From: Bacteroidales bacterium
GTDB taxonomy: Bacteria; Bacteroidota; Bacteroidia; Bacteroidales; Lentimicrobiaceae
Direction: 5' to 3'
NCBI GenBank assembly: GCA_016788045.1
Contig: JAEUTG010000053.1
Coordinates: forward strand, 1-56,941
Length of the DNA stretch: 56,941 nucleotides
Numbering within the stretch: the stretch's first letter is position 1; the number at the start of each line of letters is the position of its first letter. Shown here piece by piece: positions 33,440-42,000 of this stretch. The notes under the pieces are model-generated. The model had not been told where the DNA came from. It did not search any database and worked only from the letters and a program-made list of their open reading frames with translations. Made by a program: the position numbers and the translations under genes.

Positions 33440-34240
33440 ATGAAGAGAATCCTTTTTGCTGTGATTTCAGCCACCATTCTGTTCTTTGCCTGTTCCAAAG
33501 ACGATTCCGAAAGCAGCTCATCCTACGAAGAAGTATCCCTTTCTTCTGTTCCTACCACCGTTTCTGCATACATCAATGAGAATTACCCTGATGCTGCAGT
33601 AAGCGCCGTATATAAACTGTACAACAGCGATACTGTCTACGCAGTGGTTCTCAACACCAGCGAAATGCTGGCTTTTAACGGCAATGGTAAACCATTCGGC
33701 AACGGTATTCCGGGTCTGCTGTGCGATTCAACCGGTGGATTTCTGAATGATTCAACCGGGCACCATGGTCACCATGGCGGGGGACATCACGGTGGCGGTC
33801 ACCATGGTGGCGGACATCATGGTGGCGGACATCATGGCGGTGTGCCGGTTGATTCAATTCCCGATGCCATTGCAGCTTGGGTTTCTGCAAATTACGACGG
33901 CTTTACCATCCATCACGTATGGAACGATACGCTCTGCCAGTTTGGAAATGTGTATGATGTGATGATTGATTCCTCACGGATTGCGCATAAAAAACTGATC
34001 TTCAGCCTGGATGGAACCTTCCTTGCCCTCGCTCACCGTATGGCATACAGCGACATGCCGGAGGCTGTAGCGTCTGCAGTGGAAGCCGGTTTTGCCGGCT
34101 ATGAGCCCAGACAAAAAGCGGAACATTTTATCCTGGCTGATGGAACAAATCAATACAAGGTATTCCTGATGTCAGAAACTCAGAAAATGTGTGTTGTGTT
34201 TGATGAATCGGGTACTCTGTTGTGCTCCGGTACCCATTGA
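33440..34240 (+). CDS. lipoprotein with three PepSY-like repeats and a His/Gly-rich linker
   Basis: 266 residues from the ATG at 33440. The signal ends TILFFAC-SKDD (lipidated Cys18). Three related segments follow: SVPTTVSAYINENYPDAAVS, SIPDAIAAWVSANYDGFTIH and DMPEAVASAVEAGFAGYEPR. They resemble the PepSY-like/BLIP-like (DUF2874) fold of Bacteroidota periplasmic proteins. Between the first and second lies a run of five or six HHGGG units (about residues 107-134), encoded by a 15-bp tandem repeat, which looks able to bind Ni, Zn, Cu or Co. The gene is divergent from the ECF sigma operon and may be its target or sensor partner. A strong terminator follows. The metal role is inferred from composition. 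Confidence 0.75.
   Translation: MKRILFAVISATILFFACSKDDSESSSSYEEVSLSSVPTTVSAYINENYPDAAVSAVYKLYNSDTVYAVVLNTSEMLAFNGNGKPFGNGIPGLLCDSTGGFLNDSTGHHGHHGGGHHGGGHHGGGHHGGGHHGGVPVDSIPDAIAAWVSANYDGFTIHHVWNDTLCQFGNVYDVMIDSSRIAHKKLIFSLDGTFLALAHRMAYSDMPEAVASAVEAGFAGYEPRQKAEHFILADGTNQYKVFLMSETQKMCVVFDESGTLLCSGTH
33761..33842 (+). repeat. 15-bp tandem repeat encoding HHGGG
   Basis: About five units related to GGACATCATGGTGGC, in frame inside the lipoprotein gene. The units differ only at third positions and in GGA/GGT and CAC/CAT choice. The multiple-of-three unit means copy-number change would lengthen or shorten the His-rich linker without a frameshift. Confidence 0.85.
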
Positions 34241-34289
34241 TTCAGTGATTGCAAAAGTCTTATTCCAGCGGAGGAGGGATAAGCGCGAC

Positions 34290-34325
34290 GGAGGCCCGGG
34301 CATTGCTTCGGGCCTCCTCTTTTTC
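34290..34325 (+). terminator. intrinsic terminator after the His-rich lipoprotein gene
   Basis: GGAGGCCCG (34290-34298) pairs with CGGGCCTCC (34309-34317) across a 10-nt loop, followed by TCTTTTT. A typical strong rho-independent terminator, about 50 nt after the stop codon. Confidence 0.85.
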
Positions 34326-34333
34326 TCTGTGGA

Positions 34334-34367
34334 TTTGTAGAATGATTGGCTTAAGTTTATAACTTCG
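34334..34367 (+). promoter_or_regulatory. possible promoter of the DsrE lipoprotein gene
   Basis: TTTG (34334-34337), a 22-nt spacer and TAACTTCG (34360-34367), one mismatch from TAnnTTTG, 45 nt before the ATG. The position between a terminator and the gene supports it; the spacing is one base longer than usual. Confidence 0.4.
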
Positions 34368-34411
34368 TATTCACTAAAGAACGTTTTATCAACCCGTAAT
34401 CCTTTATCATT

Positions 34412-34876
34412 ATGTTCAAAAAATTACTTCTCGGCCTCACAGCCATCGTCATGATCTCATCAGCCTGCAACAAAACCGTTGAAAAAGAGGTCACCATTGT
34501 CAACGACAGCACCGTTGCTCCCCGCGATGGCGTATTCTATCACATATCAAGCGGCACCAACGACCCGCACAAAGTGGTGATGGCCCTGAAACAAGCCAAT
34601 ATGATGGCCGCGGATAAAGATGTGATTATCTATTTCGACATCAAAGGCATCGAAGTCGTGCTCAACGATGCACAGGACATTACCTACCCGACTTTCCCGG
34701 GTTCAAAAGAATCGCTCAAGGGGTTGATGGACAAGGGAATAACCATACTGGCCTGCCCTTCCTGCCTGAAAGCAGCCGGTAAATCAGAAGCCGATCTGAT
34801 GCCCGGGGTGAAAATCGCTGACAAAGAGCTGTTTTTCAGCTTCACTAAGGGGAGAATCCTGACCATGAATTATTGA
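34412..34876 (+). CDS. exported DsrE-like lipoprotein
   Basis: A 154-residue protein with a lipoprotein signal ending VMISSAC-NKTV (Cys19), so it is probably periplasmic. The rest follows the DsrE/TusD-like Rossmann pattern: GVFYHISSGTNDPHKVVMAL, KDVIIYFDIKGIEVVLND and KGITILACPSCLKAAGKSEA. The conserved Cys pair in the CPSC segment sits where DsrE-type proteins carry their sulfur-handling cysteine. ADKELFFSFTKGRILTM closes the fold. Many DsrE proteins move sulfane sulfur in the cytoplasm; a lipid-anchored form implies a thiol or sulfur role outside the membrane. It is convergent, across a shared terminator, with the DUF302-Trx-TrxB-OsmC operon and likely acts with it. Confidence 0.75.
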   Translation: MFKKLLLGLTAIVMISSACNKTVEKEVTIVNDSTVAPRDGVFYHISSGTNDPHKVVMALKQANMMAADKDVIIYFDIKGIEVVLNDAQDITYPTFPGSKESLKGLMDKGITILACPSCLKAAGKSEADLMPGVKIADKELFFSFTKGRILTMNY

Positions 34877-34922
34877 TTTTGCTTTATTAAAAGATTCTGT
34901 TTTTCAGCATATTGTATAATAA

Positions 34923-34954
34923 AACCGCCTGCCGGATGGTACCAGCAGGCGGTT
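34923..34954. terminator. bidirectional terminator
   Basis: AACCGCCTGC (34923-34932) pairs with GCAGGCGGTT (34945-34954) across a 12-nt loop. An A-run precedes it, which reads as a T-run on the minus strand. It lies between the convergent DsrE-like and DUF302 genes and can serve both. Confidence 0.8.
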
Positions 34955-34980
34955 GCGGTTTATAAACCGTCCCTCATAGT

Positions 34981-35457
34981 CTATTCTTTAATCATTGGCC
35001 TGATGATCACCTCTGTTTCTTCGAAAGCTCTGATCATGGTTTCGGCTGCCTTGCCACCGATCATAGCTGCGAAAGCCGGGGCATTCATGCGCGAAAGATA
35101 GGTTTTGCCGTCAGCTTTGGTATACACCGAAATGCGGCACGGAAGCATGGGCGAAACACTTCTGTATGCATCTTCGGAAAGGATGTTGTAAGCATGTGCC
35201 GGGTTGCACATCCCGATCACTTTCACCGGTAATACTTCGCGGCCGTTTTTCTTCATGGTCTCCTGCAGATCGTGGATGATCGTAATTTTCCACCCTGATT
35301 CAACTGCTGCCGCAGAGATTTTTTCTACGGTTTCAGCGAATCCGAACCTGCTCTCGCTTTCCAGCATAACGGTTTTTAACTTATCCATATTCTCCTGTGT
35401 ATAAGCTGAAAATCCTGCAACCAGCAGGATAGCCAGCATGAAAAGTTTTGTTTTCAT
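34981..35457 (-). CDS. exported DUF302 protein
   Basis: A 158-residue protein with an N-terminal signal segment (FMLAILLVAGFSAYTQ). The DUF302 core is visible: SESRFGFAETVEKISAAAVE, GWKITIIHDLQETM, the Cys-containing VIGMCNPAHAYNILSED and PMLPCRISVYTKADGKTYLS. DUF302 proteins are small dimeric beta-alpha domains of unknown biochemistry, often next to sulfur or thiol genes. Two cysteines (in CNPAH and LPCRIS) are family-typical. It is the last gene of the redox operon, 6 nt after the thioredoxin stop. Export of this protein and a membrane anchor on the thioredoxin suggest they act at the same envelope site. Confidence 0.85.
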   Translation of the reverse strand: MKTKLFMLAILLVAGFSAYTQENMDKLKTVMLESESRFGFAETVEKISAAAVESGWKITIIHDLQETMKKNGREVLPVKVIGMCNPAHAYNILSEDAYRSVSPMLPCRISVYTKADGKTYLSRMNAPAFAAMIGGKAAETMIRAFEETEVIIRPMIKE

Positions 35458-35463
35458 CGGTTA

Positions 35464-35883
35464 TCAGGCGTATTTGTTTACTTGTTTAAGCAAAAAATCT
35501 TTGGCTTTCACGCCTACAAACCGGTCAACTTCCTTCCCGTCCTTAAACAGGATGAGGGTAGGGATGCCCCTGACGCCATGTTGTTGTGAAACCTGCTGAA
35601 AATGATCCACATTTAGTTTGGCCACTCTGGCCTTAAAGTCACTGCTTTCGGCCAGTTCATTCAGCACAGGACCCATCACCTTGCAGGGCATGCACCACTC
35701 AGCCCAGAAATCGACCATTACCAACCCCTTTTTGGTCTGAGCCTGAAAATTTTTATCGGTAAGGGTGAGAATTTTCTCGCTTTCAGGCACCGCGGCCATG
35801 TTCTTCATTTTCCTGACGGAATAGAACATGTAAATTCCGAAAAGTGCAAGCAGGGCAAAGGCTACGATGAGTCCGGTTGACAT
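35464..35883 (-). CDS. membrane-anchored thioredoxin (CMPC active site)
   Basis: A 139-residue protein. The N-terminal hydrophobic segment (residues about 3-22, LIVAFALLALFGIYMFYSVR) is not followed by a cleavage site and probably anchors the protein. The thioredoxin domain has VDFWAEWCMPCKVMGPVLNE with Cys64 and Cys67. The CMPC motif replaces the standard CGPC, which should alter redox potential. The cis-Pro loop is RGIPTLILFKDG. Its start is 1 nt from the TrxB stop, so thioredoxin and its reductase are made together. Orientation of the anchor (inside or outside) is not certain: the charged residues RKMK after the segment favour a cytoplasmic domain. Confidence 0.88.
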   Translation of the reverse strand: MSTGLIVAFALLALFGIYMFYSVRKMKNMAAVPESEKILTLTDKNFQAQTKKGLVMVDFWAEWCMPCKVMGPVLNELAESSDFKARVAKLNVDHFQQVSQQHGVRGIPTLILFKDGKEVDRFVGVKAKDFLLKQVNKYA

Positions 35884-35884
35884 A

Positions 35885-36847
35885 TTAATGAGTTAAAGAT
35901 TCGTGTAATTGCTTGGTTTTCAACTGATGCAAATAATTAGATGCGGCCAGAGCTGCTATTGTAGCATCTCCCACAGCGGTGGTTACCTGACGGTAACGCT
36001 TGACAATGGAGTCGCCGGCAGCATAAACCCCGGGCAGGTTGCTGGCCATGTCACTGTCAACAACGATCTCGTTCCATTGGTTCATTCCGATCTTACCCTT
36101 CAGGAACTCGGTATTGGGCACATACCCGATAAAGATGAACACCCCGTCGGTACGGAAGTCTTCAGTTTCTCCGGTTTTCAGGTTTTTGATCTCCACACTC
36201 TCCAGCTTATCGTCTCCGTTAAACCGGGTGATGGCCGATTCCATGATAAAGTGAATACGGTCGTTTGCCCTGGCTTCTTCAACTGCGTATTCAAAGGCCT
36301 GGAAATGGTCGAACTGATGAACTATCGTGACTTTAGTGGCATATTTGGTCAGCGATACCGCCTCTTCAAGTGCAGAGTTGCCGCCGCCAACCACCACGAT
36401 TTCCTTCCCGGTGAAAAAATCGCCGTCGCAGGTAGCGCAATACGATATTCCACGGCCCTTGAATGGTGCTTCTCCGGGCACGTTAAGCGTTCTTGAACGC
36501 CCTCCGGGCGTGAGAATCACAGCATCAGAGGTATATTTCTTCCCGTCCGACAGGCTGAATTCCTTCACAGGGCCTTCGAGGTTCATGTCGACGATGGTGG
36601 TATTTGCTTTGATGGTACAGCCGAAATTCTTCGCCTGCTTTTTCATGATGTTCGAGAGCTGATAGCCCGAAATGCTTTCCACACCGGGATAGTTGGCAAT
36701 TTCGTGCGTCAGGATCATTTGTCCGCCGGGAACACCATCGCTCACGATGAGGGTGTTCAGCCGGGCCCTCGACAGGTAAATCCCTGCAGTAAGGCCTGCC
36801 GGTCCCCCGCCGATGACAATCACATCAAAATGAGTGGATTCAGTCAT
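35885..36847 (-). CDS. trxB: thioredoxin reductase
   Basis: 320 residues from the ATG at 36845-36847; the frame is open for another 34 codons upstream without family similarity. FAD-binding VIVIGGGPAGLTAGIYLSRA opens the protein. The redox-active pair is in SYCATCDGDFF (CATC, about residues 138-141). The NADPH-binding motif is VVVGGGNSALEEAVSLTKYA. The FAD end motif is LPGVYAAGDSIVKRYRQVTT. It is a normal low-molecular-weight TrxB that reduces the adjacent thioredoxin with NADPH. It is the third gene of the OsmC-Trx-like-TrxB-Trx-DUF302 operon. Confidence 0.95.
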   Translation of the reverse strand: MTESTHFDVIVIGGGPAGLTAGIYLSRARLNTLIVSDGVPGGQMILTHEIANYPGVESISGYQLSNIMKKQAKNFGCTIKANTTIVDMNLEGPVKEFSLSDGKKYTSDAVILTPGGRSRTLNVPGEAPFKGRGISYCATCDGDFFTGKEIVVVGGGNSALEEAVSLTKYATKVTIVHQFDHFQAFEYAVEEARANDRIHFIMESAITRFNGDDKLESVEIKNLKTGETEDFRTDGVFIFIGYVPNTEFLKGKIGMNQWNEIVVDSDMASNLPGVYAAGDSIVKRYRQVTTAVGDATIAALAASNYLHQLKTKQLHESLTH

Positions 36848-36972
36848 GTTGGTCTTGTTTGGGTAGTGGTGGTTGAGTTCAGGTGCTGTGATGGATTGAA
36901 TGCCCGCAACTTTTTGCCGGCATTTCAACGGCCGATGCCGGGCATTCAATCTGTCACTGAAATTGCGAATGC

Positions 36973-37329
36973 TTATTTTACGTCAGCAGTTGCAAACTCC
37001 CTGTCGAGGATTGCCCTTACCTGGGCCGGACTCTGGATGCTGGAGGTTGCCTTTACAAGTTTTCCATTCCTGTAATACATGGTAAACGGGATACCCATAA
37101 AACCACGCACTTCGGGAACATCGCGGATGACATAAGCCTCGGGGTTATCGAACTCCATATCAGCAAATTTTACGTGTTTGTATTCGTCCTCGAGATCTTC
37201 CATGATTCCGTAAACAGGAATACACATCGGGCCCATACGGCCGCAGCAGATCATTACATTTTCGTTTTCGTTGATCAGCTTCTGATGATCAGCAGCCGTC
37301 ATTACATGATGAAGATTTGTGTAAAGCAT
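36973..37329 (-). CDS. thioredoxin-like protein with atypical CX6C centre
   Basis: A 118-residue single thioredoxin fold without signal peptide. The place of the CxxC motif is taken by VMICCGRMGPMCIPVYGIME. Cys29 and Cys36 are six residues apart and Cys28 is adjacent, so the classical four-residue loop is enlarged. The cis-Pro loop MGIPFTMYYRNGKLV and the final helix are normal. I do not know a named family. The nearest are short thioredoxin-like proteins next to trxB in anaerobes. It lies between OsmC and TrxB with gaps of 100 and 125 nt. It may be a dedicated TrxB substrate, or may bind a metal or persulfide through the three cysteines. Confidence 0.75.
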   Translation of the reverse strand: MLYTNLHHVMTAADHQKLINENENVMICCGRMGPMCIPVYGIMEDLEDEYKHVKFADMEFDNPEAYVIRDVPEVRGFMGIPFTMYYRNGKLVKATSSIQSPAQVRAILDREFATADVK

Positions 37330-37429
37330 ATTGTTTTGATTTTTAGGTTAATTCGTTTCTGATTCATGTTTTCCTCCGAAAGAAGGATTCTTGATCTCCG
37401 GATTTCTGCCCAATCCTTCCATCATTCCA

Positions 37430-37846
37430 TCATCCCAGTATCCTGATTTCATAAGTGAGTTCGAGGGCCTTGCGGTAAGCCGCCGAAACCCCGCAGTAGC
37501 GTTCCTGCGACAGGTCAATGGCTTTGCGCAGCTTTTCTTCGTCGAGGTTATCACCCGAGAATTCGTAGATCAGGTGCATTGAAGTATAATGTTTGGGATG
37601 CTCTTCGGTAAGCTCTGCTTCAATCCGTATATCAAAGGTTCTGGGCTCAACGCGCATTTTTTTCAGGATGGAGATCACGTCCATTCCGGTGCAGCCCGCC
37701 AGCGAGGCCAGCATCAGAGATTTAGGCCTTACTCCGGCGTTCTCTCCGCCCACTTCGGGACTGGCATCCATAATCACATGGTGATCACCAACCAGGGCGT
37801 CAAATTGCATGTTGCCTTTCCAGGAGGTATTCAGTGTCTGTTTCAT
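37430..37846 (-). CDS. OsmC-family thiol peroxidase-like protein
   Basis: A 138-residue protein of the OsmC/YhfA type. The fold signature PKSLMLASLAGCTGMDVISI carries Cys52 and ERYCGVSAAYRKA carries Cys118, the two conserved catalytic cysteines. MRVEPRTFDIRIEAELTEEH is the central strand-helix element. OsmC/Ohr proteins reduce organic hydroperoxides and need a thiol reductant; this subgroup (YhfA-like) is less well defined. It is the first gene of the redox operon, with a good promoter at 37867-37897. The thioredoxin system encoded downstream is a plausible electron donor. Confidence 0.9.
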   Translation of the reverse strand: MKQTLNTSWKGNMQFDALVGDHHVIMDASPEVGGENAGVRPKSLMLASLAGCTGMDVISILKKMRVEPRTFDIRIEAELTEEHPKHYTSMHLIYEFSGDNLDEEKLRKAIDLSQERYCGVSAAYRKALELTYEIRILG

Positions 37847-37866
37847 CGTTCATTGGTTTGATGGCG

Positions 37867-37897
37867 CAAAATTAATCCCGCTGCGCTCCCCCGGCAA
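37867..37897 (-). promoter_or_regulatory. promoter of the OsmC-TrxB-Trx-DUF302 operon
   Basis: On the minus strand: TTG (complement of 37895-37897), a 20-nt spacer, then TAATTTTG (complement of 37867-37874), an exact -7 match. It ends 20 nt before the OsmC ATG. Confidence 0.65.
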
Positions 37898-38407
37898 GGA
37901 AATCCACCCCGGGTTTCACAAGCAGAAGGTTGAGTTTTCTTAAGATTTTTATTGAGGAAAAACCGGATATCCAATGCCCTAAAACGTATAGATCAGATAA
38001 TGAGCACATTATATGTACACTCTGGAATGCATACGAACAGGAATGCACTTACTTGATTTTCAACAACACAAATGTTTCCGTAAATTTTTCGGGCAAAAAA
38101 TCAAAATAAAGTGGTTGAATTAGCAATGAATTATGTGCCGGTCCGATGCTTCCGGATCAGACTGCTATGATGAAAAGGCAAGGTTCCCTTCACCGGCAGG
38201 ATAAGTTCTTCTCTTCACAGCTTCCGGCATCCAGGAATAATTTGTCCGGGAAGTTACCGGGATGCCCTGTAAGTCATGCCTGTTCGGTTCAGGTAGTCGC
38301 AGATTTCCAACCCAACGGCGTTCATGAGAAGTAAGGGTTTTGATTATTTATGTATTACACGACTACACCCAGGTGGGTGTATACTGCTGATGTGCCTGCA
38401 GTGGGAG
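37898..38407. other. 510-bp intergenic region, no gene seen
   Basis: Between the OsmC promoter and the 3' end of the NTF2-like gene. The short frames here lack family similarity. The visible structure is a near-perfect palindrome at 38364-38381 (TACACCCA-GG-TGGGTGTA), 27 nt beyond the NTF2-like stop; no T-run follows it on either strand. The left 250 bp are AT-rich. Confidence 0.5.
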
Positions 38408-38899
38408 TTAATGCAGGCTGATTACCCGGTAGATAACCCAACGGTCATCTTTCTTCTGCCATACAATCACAAATCTGCCCGGCCGGGAGGGTTGGCTTCC
38501 GGCCTCAGTGGTATTCTGAAATGTATGAAGTCCGGCCTCCACAGCCCCAAATCCATTCAGGGGGTATACTTCCATACTTCCGGGGACAAGATCACGGCGC
38601 ACTTTGCCGCAGATATTCATCCTGGTACCTTCAATCAGCTGCTGCTTTGAGGTAATCAGGCCGGCCTGGTCGTGATAAAACTCAATGCTGTCTGCATAAA
38701 AATACGCCTGTGTCTCCAGATCACAGGTATTGTATGCTTTCCAGAAGATGCTGTCAAGTGCAGCGATGGTGCGGTAAAGTTCCGGATCATCGGGGATGAA
38801 TGAATGGGTTTTCATGCCACCTGACCTGCCTGTGATGTTGCAGGACACTGCGAGGATTCCGGTAGCAACCACAAAAAGAAATGTTCGCAAAGCTCTCAT
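38408..38899 (-). CDS. NTF2-like/DUF4440 lipoprotein
   Basis: A 163-residue protein with a lipoprotein signal ending GILAVSC-NITG (Cys20). The mature part has the NTF2-like cone pattern: IAALDSIFWKAYNTCDLETQ, YFYADSIEFYHDQAGLITSK and a final RPGRFVIVWQKKDDRWVIYR. Proteins of this SnoaL/DUF4440 group serve as small enzymes or ligand carriers; no catalytic residue set can be assigned here. It is monocistronic and lies 100 nt downstream of the GH38 stop on the same strand side. Confidence 0.8.
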   Translation of the reverse strand: MRALRTFLFVVATGILAVSCNITGRSGGMKTHSFIPDDPELYRTIAALDSIFWKAYNTCDLETQAYFYADSIEFYHDQAGLITSKQQLIEGTRMNICGKVRRDLVPGSMEVYPLNGFGAVEAGLHTFQNTTEAGSQPSRPGRFVIVWQKKDDRWVIYRVISLH

Positions 38900-39002
38900 T
38901 CAGTTTATATTTTAACTATTGATCAGGGCGGGAAGTCATATCAGGCAGATGCGGCCACCGAAAAGTTTGACAATACGGAAATGTTGTATCCCGCATCCGG
39001 AC

Positions 39003-42000
39003 TTACCATTCCACCCTGAAAAATTTCGATTCAAAGGGTGCCAGGGCAGAACTTCCTCCGGGAACCTGTTTCCCGGTAACATCCACCTCGGTGAGTGATA
39101 AAATTTCCCTGCTGTTGCCAGGTTGGAGGGTCAGGGTGGTTTTCTTACCCTCCGTTTCACGCACATGCAGGATGGCCGCTGCCCCTTCTTCTTCAGGCAT
39201 GGCACTGATTAACAAGATATTATCTGGCCAACCTCCGATCCAAGATCCCTCCCAGGGCGACCCGCCATTCCCTCCTCCGGGCAGAACCCTGGTGAGGAAT
39301 GGTACGCGGTACGACCATCCGAAACGGGTTGCATCGGTGATTGAATTGCCTGGGAATCCGGTAATTGAATAGGCCCAGCTGTGGCCTCCGTGCTGGTCGG
39401 CGTTGAAATTGGTTGTCCAGTAATTGTTCATGGGCCATCCGTAAATATGGTCTGACTCAGGCAAGGCTCCGGCTTTGTACCTGCCGGTGTTGATCCCGCC
39501 AAACTGCATCAGGGGTGCTCCGGCAGGGGAAACCACGATCTGACACGAATCGCCGGTAAGACGGGCAAAGTTCTGTACCGTATTCCAGTCGTTGGCCGAT
39601 CCCGGTATCTGGTCAATCCCGGCTCTGACAATTCCTCCCTGAACATCAAAACTCAACAAACCATGCTCCATAGAGAGCGGCAGGGCAATGTAGATTCCTT
39701 CCGGATCGGTTTCCAGTTTTTTTTCAATCGTATACACCAGATCTATCCTCGGCATGGTATTAAACAGCCTCACTTCAAACCCGAAGCAACCTTCGCAGTC
39801 AGCCGCCGGGGTATTTCCCCTGAATTTAACTGAATTCCATACCTCTCCCTGCACATAGCTCTCCACCCATGCCCTGGTCAGGCCTTCACGCACCACGTTG
39901 GTCAGGCGGAACGACTCCATCTGTTCGCGGTTCCCGGGTCGTTCAAAAATAAACTCTCCCAGCAGATGTTCTGCATCCGGATCTGTAAATTTCCGGTCAA
40001 GTCTTTTATCAGTAAGTTCAACGATGGCGGCTTTCGATGTATCGAATTTCACCTGAAACCACTCATTTTCAAGGGTCAGGCTCCGGGGCAATGCTTCTGC
40101 CTGTCCTGGTCTGAATCCATCGCTGTTGGCGGCAATCGTATACTTTTTAAACCCGAAAGCCGGAACATCGTTCACCCACACAGCCCAATAAGTACCATCG
40201 GAGTGATGTTCAATAGGTTGCGCTTTCGCAGGATGCCCATCCTGATCAAGGATTGAAAATCCGGTGTATCTGGGCAACATCTGGTGGTCGATGTAAACGG
40301 TGAGTAATCCGCTGCGTTCCCAGCTGAGGGTGTTGTACACCACCAGGGTGGGAAGCTTCTCCCGTCCGGTCTGATCCTGGAGCAATCCCATCGTCTCTTC
40401 GCCCAGCATCCGCGCCCTGCGGCCGGCTTCCCAGGCATACGATTCCTTCAGCCTCCGTTGCTCCATGGTTTTTATATTGAAGGGTTCCCTCACGCTGGCA
40501 TGGAATCCCAGGGTGTGTTCGGTGTAGAAGAGCAGCGCATTGTTGGCTTCGCCGATCCTGTTGCTGATGCCTTCCGGAAGCCGGGCTCCGGCCATAGCGG
40601 ACATGGTGAGACCGCCGGCATTGGCAATCAGGTCGGTCTGAGCCTGCTGTATAGCATCCACCTCACGGGCCGATGCACCAAAACCATCGGTCCACCAATC
40701 GGGCCATGCGCCACGGATTACCTGAAACTCACCACCGTGCAATGCATCCATCTCCTCAAAAAAGGAGCGCGCAACGGCAGTCTGCAGCCTGGGCCATGTG
40801 TATTTATTGTTCCATTGCCTTATCAGCTCACAGGCTGCGGTTGACGGAGGTGAATTGTCGGTCTGAAACCCCGAATGCTGAATGGCGATGCGGTCAAAAG
40901 CATACCCTTTCTGCACCAGTTCATCGAGGTAGGTGAGCAACGACTCTTCAAACGCGTTGAAATCACCGGCATGTATTTTAAAGCGGGTGTTGCCCAGCAT
41001 ATAATGTTCGGCCCGGAATGCCAGCATGCGTTTACCTGATGGCGATTCCCACCAGAACAGCGTTGGTTTGTCGAAACAGATGAGGGCCCGGTGGCCATGG
41101 GTTCCCATGTTGAGGTATTTTACGCCCAGACCTGCATAATAATCACATAAGCTCCAGGCAATGCCGTTTACATCGTTCTGCATGGCTGTGGTGACAGCAA
41201 TCCCCGATTCACGGAATCGTTTCAATGGCTGAAGCGAGGCCGCCAGTACCTGCTCGTCGGGGAGTTCACCGAAATTCAGGTACATGCCGGTGACTTCGAT
41301 CCTGCCCTCGCGTATGCGTTGCATCAATCGCTGCTTCTGCTTTTCCGGCCGGCATTTCAGGTACTCATCAACTGCCCAGGAGACTTCGCAGGTCCAGCGG
41401 AACCTTGCCTCATCAGGATAAGTATCGGTAAGGTCGCAATATTCGAGTGCATAATCGATGTACCGGAGGTGCTCAGCCAGGATTTCTGTCTGAGGACGGG
41501 TATAGCCGATGTCGGTGTGAGAGTGCTGAACAAAATTAACCTTCCATTTCCTCACCGGGCTGGTCTTCAGGCTCCCCTTCCAGGTTTTACCGCCTGTTTC
41601 AAGCCGGTATTGCAGCTCCGCTGGTTTACCACGATAGGGAATTTTCACGTTCAGGTAGTTGTATCCGAAATGAATCTCCTGTTCTGAAACCAGCTTGTTG
41701 CTGATATATATCCTCGCCGGGGCTGCTTCACCAAAATGCAGAATACCGGCTACTGCCAGCTGGTATTCCTTTCCGTTTTCCGTAATCAGGGCCGGGTAGG
41801 TTTTCAGTTTCAGGCCATCCTCCAGCGGAAATGTAAAAGTCATATACCAGGATGTTTTACCCGATTTCGCACCCCTGACCTTCAACCGGAGTGGTTCCCC
41901 GGCTTTAAGCTTTCCGGAAGGCACTTTCAGGTACATAAACCCGAAATGGTCGCCATGCTGATCGGTTAAATCGCTGCTGAACGACAGGGTAGCCCCCGAC

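Noticed and set aside
37200..37260. possible selenoprotein in the thioredoxin-like gene
   Set aside because: There is no in-frame TGA at the active centre; all positions read as Cys, and no SECIS-like hairpin is needed to explain the frame.
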